A stretch of 64,000 nucleotides of DNA, taken from contig CM072806.1 in assembly GCA_037013495.1 (NCBI GenBank), positions 31,374,001 to 31,438,000 of the forward strand, read 5' to 3'. The position numbers and the translations under genes were made by a program. Shown piece by piece: positions 12,477 to 24,360 of this stretch. Under the pieces are notes generated by a model, which saw only the letters and a list, made by a program, of their open reading frames with translations, was not told where the DNA came from and searched no databases. Source of the DNA: Hippophae tibetana (Eukaryota; Streptophyta; Magnoliopsida; Rosales; Elaeagnaceae). Within the stretch, counting starts at the first letter, position 1, and each line of letters opens with the position of its first letter.

Positions 12477-13850
12477 CTATTGAAACCCTTTGACAACTAG
12501 GCGGGCTTTGTATCTCTTGGAACCATCATGCTCCTCTTTCACCCGGTACACCCATTTGTTGTGAAATGCCTTCTTTCCCATAGGTAACTCATCTAGTTCC
12601 CATGTCTGGTTGGAGATGAGAGCTTTCATTTCTTCTTTCATGGCAAGCTCCCACTTGCTAGAATCTCGAGTCTGGAAAGCTTCATCATAGCATTCAGGCT
12701 CCCCTCCATCAGTCAGTAACATATAGTTCATGTATCTCCTGTTAGGCATATGAGGTCGAGAAGACCTTCTCAATACAGGAGCTGGAGTAGAAGGTTGTGG
12801 TGTGTTGGACTGCTGGGTACTGCTCTGTCCAACAAGTTCCTCTGGCTGAGGACTTGTTACAATTTGGTCCATTGCGGAACTATCTGGGACATCACCTGCA
12901 TCTGCAAATACTGACTCATTCTGCTCTGATTCATTGGCGTCTATTTTTTGCATGTCCTTATACATCACCCATTCGTTGAAAATCACATCTCTGCTACGAA
13001 TAACTTTCTTGTTTTCGTCATCCCAAATGTGGTAGCCAAACTCATCCTCACCATAGCCAATAAATGTGCATTTCTTGGATTTGGGATCAAGCTTATTCCT
13101 GCCTTGATCACTGATATGCACAAATGCTACACAACCGAAAACATTTAGATGTGATAGTTTCACCTATTTTTCACTCCATACCTCCTATGGTATTCTATGT
13201 TCCAATGGAACAGATGGGCCTCGGTTGATCAAGTAAGCTGCCGTGTTAACTTCTTCTGCCCAGAACTACTTCGGTAGACCTGACTGTATACGAATACTTC
13301 TGGCTCTTTCTGTCAACGTTCGGTTCATATGCTCAGCTACACCATTGTGTTAAGACGTGCCTGGCACAGTTCTTTCCATTCTAATCCCATGCTCATAGCA
13401 GAAATTTTTGAATCTGGTGTCTTCATATTCACCACCATTATCAGTTCTGAGCTTTTTGATCTTTAAACCCGTCTCATTTTCCACCATAGCTTTCCATCTT
13501 CTGAAAGCCTCAAATAATTCAGACTTATGCTTTAGAAAGTAAACTCATACCTTCCGAGAGTGATCATCGATGAAAGTCACGAAGTAGTGTTTCCCACCAA
13601 TAGATGAGACGGTCGTTGGTCCCCAAACATCAGAGTGAATAAGCTTTAGCCTTTCCTTCTTTAGGGTTCTACAACTTGTCTGAAAGCTGACTCTCTTTTG
13701 CTTTCCAAGTATGCAATCTTCGCACATGTCTATCTCTGCAGACTATAGACCTGAAAGTTTTCCCTTTGAGTGCATAATCTTCATCCCATTCTCACTCATG
13801 TGGCTTAGTCTTTGGTGCCACAAATTTGGTGTTTCATTTCCTGCTGCAAC
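12477..13850 (-). pseudogene. Copia integrase with GAG-pre-integrase region, and linker to reverse transcriptase
   Basis: Minus strand. The zinc-binding HHCC region (WHQRLSHM near 13815, CEDCILGK near 13720), the core with IHSDVWGP and FIDDHSR (13560-13640), the TDNGGEY block near 13430 and the glutamate-bearing NGVAEH block near 13345 can all be read. Usual wording is NGVAER, so one arginine is replaced. Stops lie near 13550, 13350, 13265 and 13165. The 228-codon open piece 12477-13163 holds the integrase C-terminus (FGCVAFVHI, FIGYGEDEFGYHIWD), the proline- and serine-rich linker and the beginning of reverse transcriptase. Confidence 0.88.
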
Positions 13851-14039
13851 TATGATTGAACAACATGCCTCTGATGTCATGTAAAGAGTGCCACTTTTCT
13901 TGCCCCGAGTAACTGTCATTGCACCCTTTGAAATCTTCCAATCATCACCATGGAAGATTGTAGTGTAGCCTTCACTGGCCAGCTGCCCTACTGAGATTAA
14001 GTTCCTTCTTAGGTCGGGAATATGCCTGACATCCTTCAG

Positions 14040-14929
14040 CTACCAAACAGACCCGTTCAACTTAATCTTCACTACACCTTTGCCAATAATAGCATATGGT
14101 TGATCATCACCAAGATATACCTTTCCAAGGTTTCCGGGGACATATCTCTCGAAGAATTCTTTCTGTGCAGTAGCATGGAACAATGCTCCAAAGTCTAACA
14201 CCCAAGATTCTTCCTTGCTCTCCAAAGAGCATATCAATGCATCATCCCCTCCTGAGGTGGAAGTAACATTTTCCTCTGCCTTCACTTTTTTGTCCTTCGG
14301 TGCACTCTTGCACTGATTTTTGTAGTGCCCGATTCTTCCACAATTCCAACACTCGATAGTCTTCGAGCTATGGGAATTATTAGGATTCTTGGATTTGGAC
14401 CTCTTGTCCTTTGATCTACCTCGGTAGTCTGTTCTGCCACGTCCTTTCCCTTTGGTTGAATTTCTTCCTCTTGACTCTGTATGAAAAACTGAAGAAGTTG
14501 ACGATTCACCTGACTCTCTACGTCGGATCTCTTCACTGAGAACCAAATAACGAACATCGTCAAATTTCAACTTATTGCTTCCTGATGAGCTACTCACAGC
14601 CGTGACAGTTGCATTCCACCTTTCTGGTAGAGAAGAAAAAAGTATCAATGCTCGTACTTCTTCATCGAATTCAATTGGGTTGTGACTGTGTTGAGTTCAT
14701 TGAAATGTTGAGCTACCGATGCACCTTCATTCATCTGCAAATTGAACAAACGCCTCATGAAGTGCACTTTGTTTGAGGCTGATGGCTTCTCATACATATT
14801 GGAGAGAGCTACCATAAGACCCGTCGTTGTCTTTTCCTTTCCTATGTTGAAAGCAACATTACGGGATAACGTCAATTGAATAACTCTGAGGGCTTGTCTG
14901 TCTAGAAGATTCCAATCTTCTTCCTTCAT
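14040..14929 (-). pseudogene. Copia gag and protease
   Basis: The first open piece (14929-14645) is the UBN2-type capsid part with LSNMYEKPSASNKVHFM. The second (14648-14040) continues gag with a basic low-complexity stretch and the zinc knuckle CWNCGRIGHYKNQC (14310-14350), then the protease around WVLDFGALFHAT (near 14200). The protease motif is normally D-S-G, so the serine of the active site is replaced by phenylalanine. A stop interrupts the frame at 14040, and a one-base offset separates the two gag pieces near 14646. Confidence 0.9.
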
Positions 14930-15225
14930 AGCCTATGGCTTCTTCCCTGAGAGAGGTTGATATAGATTTCTTTGATACAGATAATCCTCTATTTGCATTT
15001 TCCAAAACCCGAAATCTGTGCCATCAAATTTCTCGAGTTTCACCCTTCCTTCATCTACGGCCATTGCTCCCACTCAAATCTGACTTCCTCTGGATCGTTT
15101 CTGACTATTTCTGTAAACCATCGTGTATTAGAACACCTCCGTCAACGAACAAATATCGTTGACAAAATTTCCCTATTCACGTAAATAGTAACCTTGCAGA
15201 AAATTGACAGAAATCACCGCCAAAA

Positions 15226-15237
15226 GCTTTGATACCA
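15226..15237 (-). promoter_or_regulatory. tRNA-iMet primer binding site of the Copia element
   Basis: On the minus strand it reads TGGTATCAAAGC, two bases after the 5' LTR. It differs by one base from the canonical TGGTATCAGAGC complementary to initiator methionine tRNA. Confidence 0.9.
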
Positions 15238-15239
15238 GT

Positions 15240-15700
15240 TGTTGGGAAATTACGCAAATTCCGGATAAGCTAGATTTATAAGAAAGAAAGAATAAAAATA
15301 AACACACAAATTTGATAACGGAGTTTGGCCAATCTTGCTTACGTGTCCGGACCTGCTGCAGATCTTTTTACTGAAATAGGAGAAATTACATAAGGTGTTT
15401 ACAACACTCACAACTCACAACCCAATTGCACCCAAAAAAATTACTCTCAATTTTCTCTCACAAAATTTTTTCTCTCTAAGCTTTTCTCTCAATTGGAATG
15501 AACACTTTAGATAATTAATTCATTACAATTACACATCTATTTATAGGAAAATTCAATCCTTGAATTACTCCTTAAATTAATGGTTCCTTGAATTAAGCTC
15601 CATGTTTTACTCATTGTTTTGCTCTTACTCCTTGTTTTGCTCCATGTTTTGCTCCTTAATTTGCTCCTTAAATTAGGGACTTTTATAACAATCTACAACA
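15240..15700 (-). repeat. 5' LTR of the Copia element
   Basis: Collinear with the 3' LTR at 10461-10905. The outer end carries ten more bases (plus strand 15691-15700, ATCTACAACA) than the boundary between polypurine tract and 3' LTR predicts, and the target duplication lies outside these ten bases. Confidence 0.88.
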
Positions 15701-15705
15701 AAGTG

Positions 15706-17059
15706 TACTTAGGTTGCTAAAGTTAATATTTTCAAAATAATTGGTCATAATTGACCAAATAAGTTTAGAATTGGAAAAGAAATTAATTTTTATTTTTAAT
15801 GTTAAAACGTGGTGGTGAAGAACATATCCTCAATCACAAGTGTCTCTCAATTAAATTCCAAATTTATTTTAATAGCTTTAGTTGTTATTTGAGTTAATTT
15901 CTTTCTTTTACACAAATCCAAATCCACTTCTTTAGTTTAATTGTGACATTTAATTATAATTTTATTTTTCTGCTGGTAATTAATAAGCTAAATTTATAAA
16001 TAATTTACAAATAATGACCCTTATTTCTACTAAATTTGAATAGACACATTTTAAAAAATGTAACCAAAAACTCTTTGTGCGCTCGTTTTGGGCGGATCAC
16101 TGGTAGTTTGTGTTTGCGCTCCTATAAATAAATCAATTTCTATATTTTATTTGATGAGATGATTAACACAAGTTAGGTCAATATAGGTAATGCCTACGCA
16201 GCCAAAAACCATCTAAAGTTCTAATTAAATCGCATTTCCTTGGACTTAATTACGAGGAAAATAATTACTTCAAAATTAATTGGCTTGCTATATTCAAGCC
16301 TTAATGGAGATTGGTCTCCTTCAGAACTGTCTTTAATCCAACATTGAAGCATGATATTAAAATATATTACGATCATAAATGACATGTAAGTTTTTCATTT
16401 CATACATCCATATATAAACTCAATTGCATATACTAATAAAATTATTACAAGTTATTTGAGATTTATCTCAAACTTAACATACATAGAATTTTCCTCTTCC
16501 AACTTATCCTTTTCCAAATTGTTATCATAGTCGTAATATTTTAGTTGCATTTTGTTCACTTTTTCTCTTGTAACCTCCACTAACATATTTGTGGAAAAAT
16601 GGTGGTATACAAAATGTCCCAATAATTACTTTAGGGCCAAAAATAAATGTCCCAATTAGAAAACAATTAAACCACGACGTCACTTCATTGATTGTGTCAC
16701 TTAAATCAACATTTTTTTTCCAAAAGAGAGTAAAATTAGTGCCGAACCACGTTGGCTCCATTTCCTTGCACTTACTAGGAATACTACATTAACATTAATT
16801 AGTTTCCCAAATTCAACACAAGACATTGGTCACAATTTTGAGCTAGTCGTATCAAATGATGTCTTTATTATCAAGGTATATTATACTCACACCACCTGGA
16901 AAATCCTACTAGAATAATGTTTTGGAAATTAAGAAGAAATAGAACCTTTCTAACTACTGTTTGATCCGTGATGAGCAATGCCTCACTGCCCAAATCTTTC
17001 AGGATATGCCCTAGAAACATCAATATATTTGTTAGACATAGTTCCACCTAAGTCAATAC
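15706..17059. repeat. Unit U tail, copy 2, right of the Copia insertion
   Basis: Almost identical to 6152-7504; the only difference I noted in the first part is one base near 15802. No gene. It carries the same antisense pair of short frames as copy 1, which I do not accept as genes. Confidence 0.6.
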
Positions 17060-19980
17060 TTATGGCACCCATATAATTGTGGAGTGGTCGCAAATCTAAT
17101 TTGTGGCACCTATGCTTTTGGTGATGCCTTGTGCATGTGCTCAAATGGAAGATCGGGAAGCTAGAATCAAAATTTGAAGTATGTTTATTTGTAGGATACT
17201 CATAGGAAACGAGATGAAGTTTATTCTATAGTCATCTAGACAATAAGGTACCTGTGTACACAAATGTCATATTTCTTGAGAATAAGTATATGACAAACTT
17301 TAAGCCTCGAAGCAAGTTGTTGCTAGAGGAATTGCAGTATGATGAGATCATACAAAAAAATCATTTAGAAATGATATTTGACCTTTTAGGGATACCATAA
17401 TCCAAAATCAAGATCCACCACAACTCCATCTTAGTGGGAGGGAAATAAGATTGACATACCAGTATAGGAGCTTGAAAGGCACAAGTTGTGTCTAATAGAC
17501 ATTGATGATCCATCTTCTTATTAACAAGTGATGGAGGATGTTTACTATGATAAATAGATTGAAGGTATAAACCAAGGAAAAAAATCGATATATTCTTACT
17601 CAATCACGGAACTTGTTTGCAAAACCCGATGATGTTTGATCCATTATATGTAAATGGCTCTACAAAAGAAAAAGATAGGTGGATATGAAAGTGGAGACTT
17701 CCAAAACATAACAAGTGGCATAGGGTTTTACCCAAAGGGCAGGGGAGATGACTATCATAAAAATTTCTCATTAGTATTGATGCTAAATTCCTTTCAAGTA
17801 CTCTTGTAAATCAATACAACTCTTGATTACAAGATTTGACAAATGCACATCAAAATAGAATTTTTGATGAGAATCATCGAGCTCTACAAATTCCAAGTGG
17901 ACCAATCACAAGGTCTAGGAAGACACAACTCGAAAAGGCTTTAAATGGGCTCATTCAAGAGGTCATTCATAATCAAGGGGACCTAAATTGGGAGTGCAAG
18001 GATTGGGACAATCCTAGGATGGAAATTAGGGCCAAATTGGCAAAATAAAACTAGGCACATTGTTGTGCCATTTGGACTTTTTGGGCAGCTTCATTTTCAG
18101 CCCTTAGATGGAAACAAGGGTTAAGATGTAATATTTTATAGGGTTTCTTTTGTTCTCAGCTGCTCCATATTTTGCTCCAATTTTGGAGTGCCATTTGGAC
18201 TGATTTTGGGCAGCTCTCTTTTCAGCCCTTGGATGAAATCAAGGGTTAAGATGTAATACTTTATAGGATTGCTTTGTGGTCAGCTGCCCCAATTTTTCCA
18301 TGTTTTAGTCAATGTTTTCTGCTACCTTTTCTGCTTTTTGGATGTGTTTTTTTTCAACCCTTGGATGAGATCAAGGGCTATGATGTATTATAGCTTAGGG
18401 TTGGTTTGTATCCTTTTAAGAGCAGCTTCGCTGCTGTAAAAGATAATTTTTGAATGAAGTTTGAATATTCAGATCATTTGAGAGCTCATTCTAGCTCTTT
18501 GTTCCTCTTCAAGCAACTTATCATGGGATTGGCAACCTTTGTGGCGTTGTTTGGCATCCAAGCATTTGTGGTGAGTAATATCCATACTTGTTAGGGTGTC
18601 ATTTATGCTAGACTTATCAAGGAATTAGCAGCTCCTTGTGGCGTCTTTTCTCCTCAGAAAAATGGTGAGTAAAATCCATTGATTTGTGGAGAAACCCTTT
18701 GCTATATAATCTGAAATTAGCTAGGTCCTAAACCCTTGGTTCTTATCACATTTCTTAATGGCTATCTTAAAGAGACCACATACATGGTCCAACTGAAAGG
18801 ATTCATCACACAAGGCCAAGAGCAAAACTTTACAAGATTTAAGTGATCTATTTATGAACTTAAGTAAACCTCAAGATCATGGAATATGAGGTTTGATGAA
18901 ATCATAAATTATTTTGGCTTCAATCAAAATGTTGACGAGCTTTATATCTACAAACTCATCAAAGTGGTATTAATATTAATTTTGGTAAATAGCATCCTAC
19001 CTATTAGTAATAACATACGGCTATTATTGGATGTAAAGTAGTGGCTAGCTAAGTGGTTCTATATGAAGAATTGTGGAGAAGCAAGCTATATTATGAGTAA
19101 AGAGATCTGTTATGATCATAAGAACAAGTTCTTAGCTCTATCTTAGGCATTGTACATCGACAAGGTGTTGGTATAACTTGCAATGCAACACTTCAAGGGA
19201 GGAAACATGCCTAGAAGACATGGATTTACATTTCATAAGAATCAATGTCCCAAGACACTTGAACAAGAAGAAGAAATGGGATGGGTGCCATATGCATCAA
19301 TAATTGGTAATTTAATATATGCCATATTATGTAGTAGGCTGGACATCTATTATGTCATTGGAATAGTAATTCGATATCAACTAAATCAAATAATAGATCA
19401 CTAGAATGTATTCAAATGCATAAATTATCTTTAGAGAATGAGAAATTATGTGCTAGTCTATTCTTGTAGTGATTTGATCGCACTAGATACATAGACTCTA
19501 AATTTCAAGCATACAAGGATTCACAAAAATCCACATCTGGATCAGTGTTCACTCTTGGTACCAAAGCCATTATGTGGATGAGTAAAAATAAAGGGTGTAT
19601 AGTTGACTATACTATGGAAGCCAAATGCATAACTGCTTATAAAGCAATAAAGGAAGGCGATTGCTTGTAGAAGTCCTTGATTGATTTGGAAGTCATTCCA
19701 AACATGGATAAGCCACTCATGTTGTATTTTGATAACAAGGGAATTGTAGTGAATTTGAAAGAGTTAGAAAGCCATACGAGGGGAAAGTATATAGAATGCA
19801 AGTACTTTTCATCTAAGAGAACGTGCAATAAGGAGATATTGTAGGCATGAAGGTAGCACTAGAAAATAATATTGCCTACCAAGAGCTTTGAGGGTCACTA
19901 GAAGGCATGAATTTAAGGGATATGTTCCATTTTCTTTGAGGCTAGTAGAAGATTATTAGTGTAAGTCCGATTGTACTTGT
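17060..19980 (+). pseudogene. Degenerate Ty1/Copia pol, copy P3, the most complete copy, split by a solo LTR
   Basis: From 17060 to 17864 it parallels P1 and P2 (integrase C-terminus to early reverse transcriptase). After the inserted LTR it resumes at 18749 and continues past the point where P1 and P2 stop. Further along come a stretch with WVPYASIIGNLIYAI near 19285, CSRLDIYYVIGIV near 19330, and RNase H with SQKSTSGSVFTLGTKA near 19520, MEAKCITAYKA near 19620 and LYFDNKGIVVN near 19725. The tail, with GYVPFSLRLVEDY, ends near 19960. Stops and frameshifts throughout. Confidence 0.8.
17865..18748 (+). repeat. Chromovirus-type solo LTR carrying a pol C-terminal tail
   Basis: Starts TGATGAGAATC and ends CTTATCA, and interrupts Copia copy P3; the same Copia site is uninterrupted in P2 (near 8310). 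ATTT occurs on both sides of the insertion, consistent with an eroded target duplication. The first 180 bases are open and encode LQIPSGPITRSRK followed by LEKALNGLIQEV, the usual C-terminal wording of plant chromovirus pol, stopping at 18048. The rest has the repeated phrase TTTGGACT...GGGCAG and three copies of a TCAGCCCTTRGATG-like motif. It is an LTR of an element whose pol reading frame ends inside the 3' LTR. Confidence 0.75.
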
Positions 19981-21900
19981 TTTTGTGTGTTGTCTTCCCG
20001 TACTCAAAACATGGTGTCTGTTTTATTTTACTCAATGTTCTATCTTTCTCTATGTAAGATTGGTTACTATGAAGCAGTAATACATACACACACATAGTTA
20101 GGAACACTTTGTATGCAATCATTTTTACACGCATCACAGGTTGGTTTTCATATTGTGTATGCTAGGTGAAGTGTTAGTTTTCGATGATCAAGCCGACATT
20201 ATCACTTGTGTTTTGGTACATTTCTATGTGGATATTTATGGAAAATACTTGGTAATTTTTGAAAAAAATGTGACTTTTTAGCACCTTGCTGCCAAGCTCA
20301 CCACCTCCATCGCCACCACTCTTGGCAAGGTGGTTGGTGAGGTGGATGATGAAGTGGCCAATAAGATGGAAAATCTAAATTCTATAAACACTCCCATTAA
20401 TTTTTATTTTGTATTCAAAAAATATAGCAGAGCTCTATCAAATTGATATCTCATTTTATGTTTTTGGATCACTAATACCATGAGTGTTGTTTGGTATTAG
20501 TGATTCTTGACTATGTGAGCAACATCGTGCTTTTAAGTGGTGAGTACTTGAGATAGTATTTGTGAGTGGATTTTATATGCTAGCCATGTGTTGGTTAATT
20601 GTTTCCCTTGTGCAAGTTTTTCCTTATATGCAAACAATTCTATGAGAGTGGGTTGAGTTATGTTGCACAAGTTGTCATATTTTTTGGCTATGTGCAATAA
20701 GAGATGATTTTTGAGTCTTAATTCTCAAAGGTTGTTTTATTGATAGTCCATATTACATATTACTAATCTTTGGTTACTAATGACATCACTTCTGTTGTCG
20801 AGGGTCTTGGGCTTTGGAAGAGAGCCAGGTTCATGTGTTGAACCAGATTTTTATAGAGGTAGCAAGCGACAACATCAATATTTAGTTAGGGCAGTTGTCC
20901 TAAATGATAGAGGTATTTGATTTTATATTTGTTTATCAAGTTGTATCTATTTATCACTTTTAATGGATTGTGTACTACTAAGTGTTAAGCGACCCAAGGA
21001 TGTTACCACATAGATAGGTTTTCTATGTGGGTTTACCTCATTATATCTGTTGTTATAAATTTTGTATGTTTCTACATACTGAAGTTTATATAGTTTATGG
21101 CGTGCTTTCTATTTACTAATTATTTGTACTTCTACCATGATTATCAATTATGTGTCTATTTATTGGATGTTATACATGACCAGGTTACATGTTAGTATAA
21201 TATGAGTGTCTTTCTTTTATGAAAAAACTTACTAGATGTAGACTCTGATGAGAAAGTATATTTGTTATATGTTGTCGTATGCTTTCTTTTCTTCCTATGT
21301 AGCATGCCTACACCTTTCTAACCATTAATTTATATAACTTATATCTCCTATGTATATGTGAGTTTTATATGAGTCTCTAAAGAGTGTATTTTCTTACACT
21401 CATTGTATCCAAAGTGTTGGGCTCTCTAATTGGTTTGCTATGTTTTGATTGATCACAATGGTTTGAGAGTACAATCATCATTTTCCAAATATGTCCCCCT
21501 ATGTGAATTTTTGAAATGATTGGAAATATTTTTAGCTTTTTTGTATGTATGCCTGTATCACAAGGTGTGTAATTGTTTCCATGTATGCATATTACTAGTA
21601 TGGATAGGAACTTGTGAAGCACATCGTCACTAGTGTGTATTCTGTAGATTGTTATTATTGTATCCTCTAATTGCTTTTGTTGTGTGTTGAATTGAGCATG
21701 TTGTTTTGTACTTTTGTTATATTAATTGGTTAGTTCACATTGTGGGGCCTATTTGGTCAAATTGATATAGAGGTCGTGAAAAGATTCTATAGGCTGGCAT
21801 TTCAACCCCTCATCTAGGTCCTGGTTACTTATTTAAGTTGAAAGAATAATTGACCTTCATGTAATTGTTCCTACATTTGGGAATCTTTAGTTAGTATACA
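19981..21900 (+). repeat. Dispersed repeat D, copy 1; probable LTR of the P Copia element
   Basis: No gene. It follows the end of P3 RNase H directly, so the 3' LTR of that element is the simplest reading, but I could not fix TG/CA ends. Blocks match 36295-37030 (GATGTTACCACATAG near 21000 and 36490) and 44081-44760 (TGTTGTGTGTTGAATT near 21680 and 44250, and AATAATTGACCTT near 21845 and 44410). Confidence 0.45.
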
Positions 21901-22925
21901 AAACCCTAAATAGAAATATATTTGTATTTATATTTAAAAAAATTAGAATAAATAAAAGAGTTATATAATCATTCATATTTATTATTTAATTCATTAAATA
22001 CTATATAAATCATTGATTATTCATGTTTTTTTAAACATAACATATAAGAGAATATGCAAGAGGATTGAGTTGAAGTAAAGTAATCTAAATGTCTATGACA
22101 AACAATTGAAGTCGAGATTTTTACATTGCGTCACTAGTACGACCCATATCCATTTGGAATAGAGTAACCTTGATTTAGCGTCACTTATATAGAGACATCT
22201 AGTTTGGTGTAGTTTGTATAATATTTTATTATACAAGACTCCACCAAATGTGTTAGAAAAACAAAAAAAATATTAGTTTACCAAATAGTAGTTTCAACAT
22301 ATCAATGGATGAACATTTGCAAGTTGATCTTATTTCTAAATGCTATAGTTGGCCCCTTTATGTTGTAGTATGACATTTGACTTATGGCACGATTCTCATA
22401 CTGGTGGGCTAATATACTTTTCAATCATAATCAGTATCTTCTATATGTGAACATATTCGATAACCATTCAACATATCATTGATACGGAACCACTCATTAC
22501 ACCACTAATATGGAACAAGAAAAATATCCATTTTGCAAAAAACCAAGTCTTAAAACAACAAAGCTTTCCCCAATTTTTTCTTATTATAAAATAAATAAAG
22601 TGAGGGATATTTAGAGAAAAAATTTCAGCTTTTTGAGTGCTCGTTGATGACCCTTGTCAATATTACAGTGAGCCTTTGACGATTACCGAGTAAGGATAGT
22701 AGCTATCAAGTCTTCTCACTAACCCAATCTCAGTCAAGACTCGATGAGGCTACTAACATTTTAATGAGACCTCTATGCGGATAATAAAAATTAAGTTTTT
22801 AGTTTTGAAAAATTGTTGAGTAATTTCCCATTAATACTCTAAAAATAATGATATAAACACACAACATAAACATGCTAACTACATGCTCAAACCTATAAAG
22901 TGGTTTATGTATCATATAAACATTC
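21901..22925. repeat. Repeat debris including dispersed repeat F, copy 2
   Basis: No gene seen. About 22420-22925 parallels 2820-3330. The interval 21901-22420 is AT-rich and unidentified. Confidence 0.35.
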
Positions 22926-24259
22926 AGGTGTAATCTATGTGAATGATAAGTATAATTCTATGGTCGATGTAAGGAGGAATCATTTGGTTTTTAAACAATT
23001 CAGCAAATCCTTAAAAACATAAACATTTTGTCACAAAGATTGGGTTCGAAGATCTAAAATAATGACATAAAAGTAAAGATAGATTCAATAAACATATAGG
23101 AAATTAAAAATTTATCATATAGTGGAGATTTATGGGATACATTTGCTAATTAATTATATTTTCTCAATATTAAGTAGGTTATTAAAAATATGAATTAATA
23201 TTATTGATTTTTCCTTTTTTATAAGAAATTATCCTAAGATAGAGATCAATTTTGTTATTAATCAATTATTAGTTAAAATATTTTTGGTGGGGATCGGTAA
23301 TTGATAGTTAACTAAATTATGCTTTATTTCTAAACAATTAATAGACCATTTAATTGATACTTTTGGTAGGGCTATCAATTTAAACTCTCATCAAAGTGTC
23401 TAAGTTAGGTTAATGATTTAAGTATTTGGAAACAAACTCTTAGATTTTAAATCTATTATGTAAAATATGTCATCAATATACTTTTCACTAATAAATATTA
23501 TAAAAATCTTTGAAATAGTGTTCTCTAAATCAAATTTAGAATATTTCATCTAATATCTAAGAGTTGACTCTAGATCATCTTTAGATAATTAAATTTGAAA
23601 TCTAACTCTCTTATTTATTATAAAAAATAATTCGTTAATATATTTTTTTCTTTTACAAACTTCATTTTAATCTTAATAAAGAAGTAAAACTTATTTCATT
23701 TTATAAATATGTTTTGCCTACTTTAATATTTCACAATCGTAAGAACATTACTAGTATCCCATGTTATTTATAGTTTGATATGCATGTTTTATAGTTACAC
23801 GGTTTGGAGCTTGATCCACTACACTCATGCCACAACGTGTCACAACATACAAGATTAACATGTACGATCCTCACTAAATGTAGAACACATGATTTTCAAT
23901 CCTTTTGCCTCATTCCGTTGCATATAAACATTTCATGTTACTGCCTACATTGTTTTGAAAACTTAGAAAGCTTAAATTTTTTGTACATCCTTTTTCATAT
24001 TTTGGAACATATGTAATGCTTTCTATATGTTATCTTTTAAGCTTTTAAAGTTGTAATGGAAGCTTTCAAATATATACTTCAAGTGTTTTGTCAATTATAT
24101 ATTTTTGAAGCTAAAATACCTAAAAACAACAAAACATATATGTGATTCCAAAAAGATAGATGTGTTTAAAATGATAGTATAATTAAGCAAATATAAATCT
24201 AATTAATCATTTAACATGCATTAAATCATGATATATTAAGTGTTTTTTAGCACTCACCA
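22926..24259 (-). repeat. A-prime LTR, inverted copy
   Basis: Reverse orientation. Near 22940 it starts inside the 3' part (AATGATAAGTATAATTCTAT), and the family A landmarks then follow in reverse order: GTGGGGATCGGTAATTGATA near 23290 and GGTAGGGCTATCAATTT near 23365. It ends with GCACTCACCA at 24259, the inverse of a TGGTGAGTGC start that matches the family A terminus TGATGAGTGC. Confidence 0.6.
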
Positions 24260-24360
24260 ACATCCATCTTGATGGTCCACTTGATGTCGCATATCTAAAC
24301 TCCAACACTCACCAACATCCATCTTGATTGTCCACTTGATGTCGCATATCTAAACTCCAA
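24251..24360. repeat. 55-bp tandem duplication spanning an LTR end
   Basis: A 55-base unit beginning CACTCACCAACATCC at 24251 is repeated at 24306 with a single visible difference (GATGG versus GATTG). The first nine bases of the unit belong to the A-prime LTR terminus. Confidence 0.85.

Larger units (their letters stand above)
10456..15705 (-). mobile_element. Complete but defective Ty1/Copia element with exact target duplication
   Basis: A full-length element on the minus strand. The target duplication AAGTG lies at 10456-10460 and 15701-15705; the same site is present once, uninterrupted, near 6147-6151 in the related unit. The 5' LTR is 15240-15700, the tRNA-iMet primer site is at 15226-15237, gag-pol runs from 14929 down to about 10977, the polypurine tract is at 10906-10917 and the 3' LTR is 10461-10905. 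Domain order is gag, protease, integrase, reverse transcriptase, RNase H, as in Copia. Wording of the pol motifs is Tork/Tnt1-like. Several stops and a 175-bp internal duplication make it non-autonomous. Confidence 0.93.
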
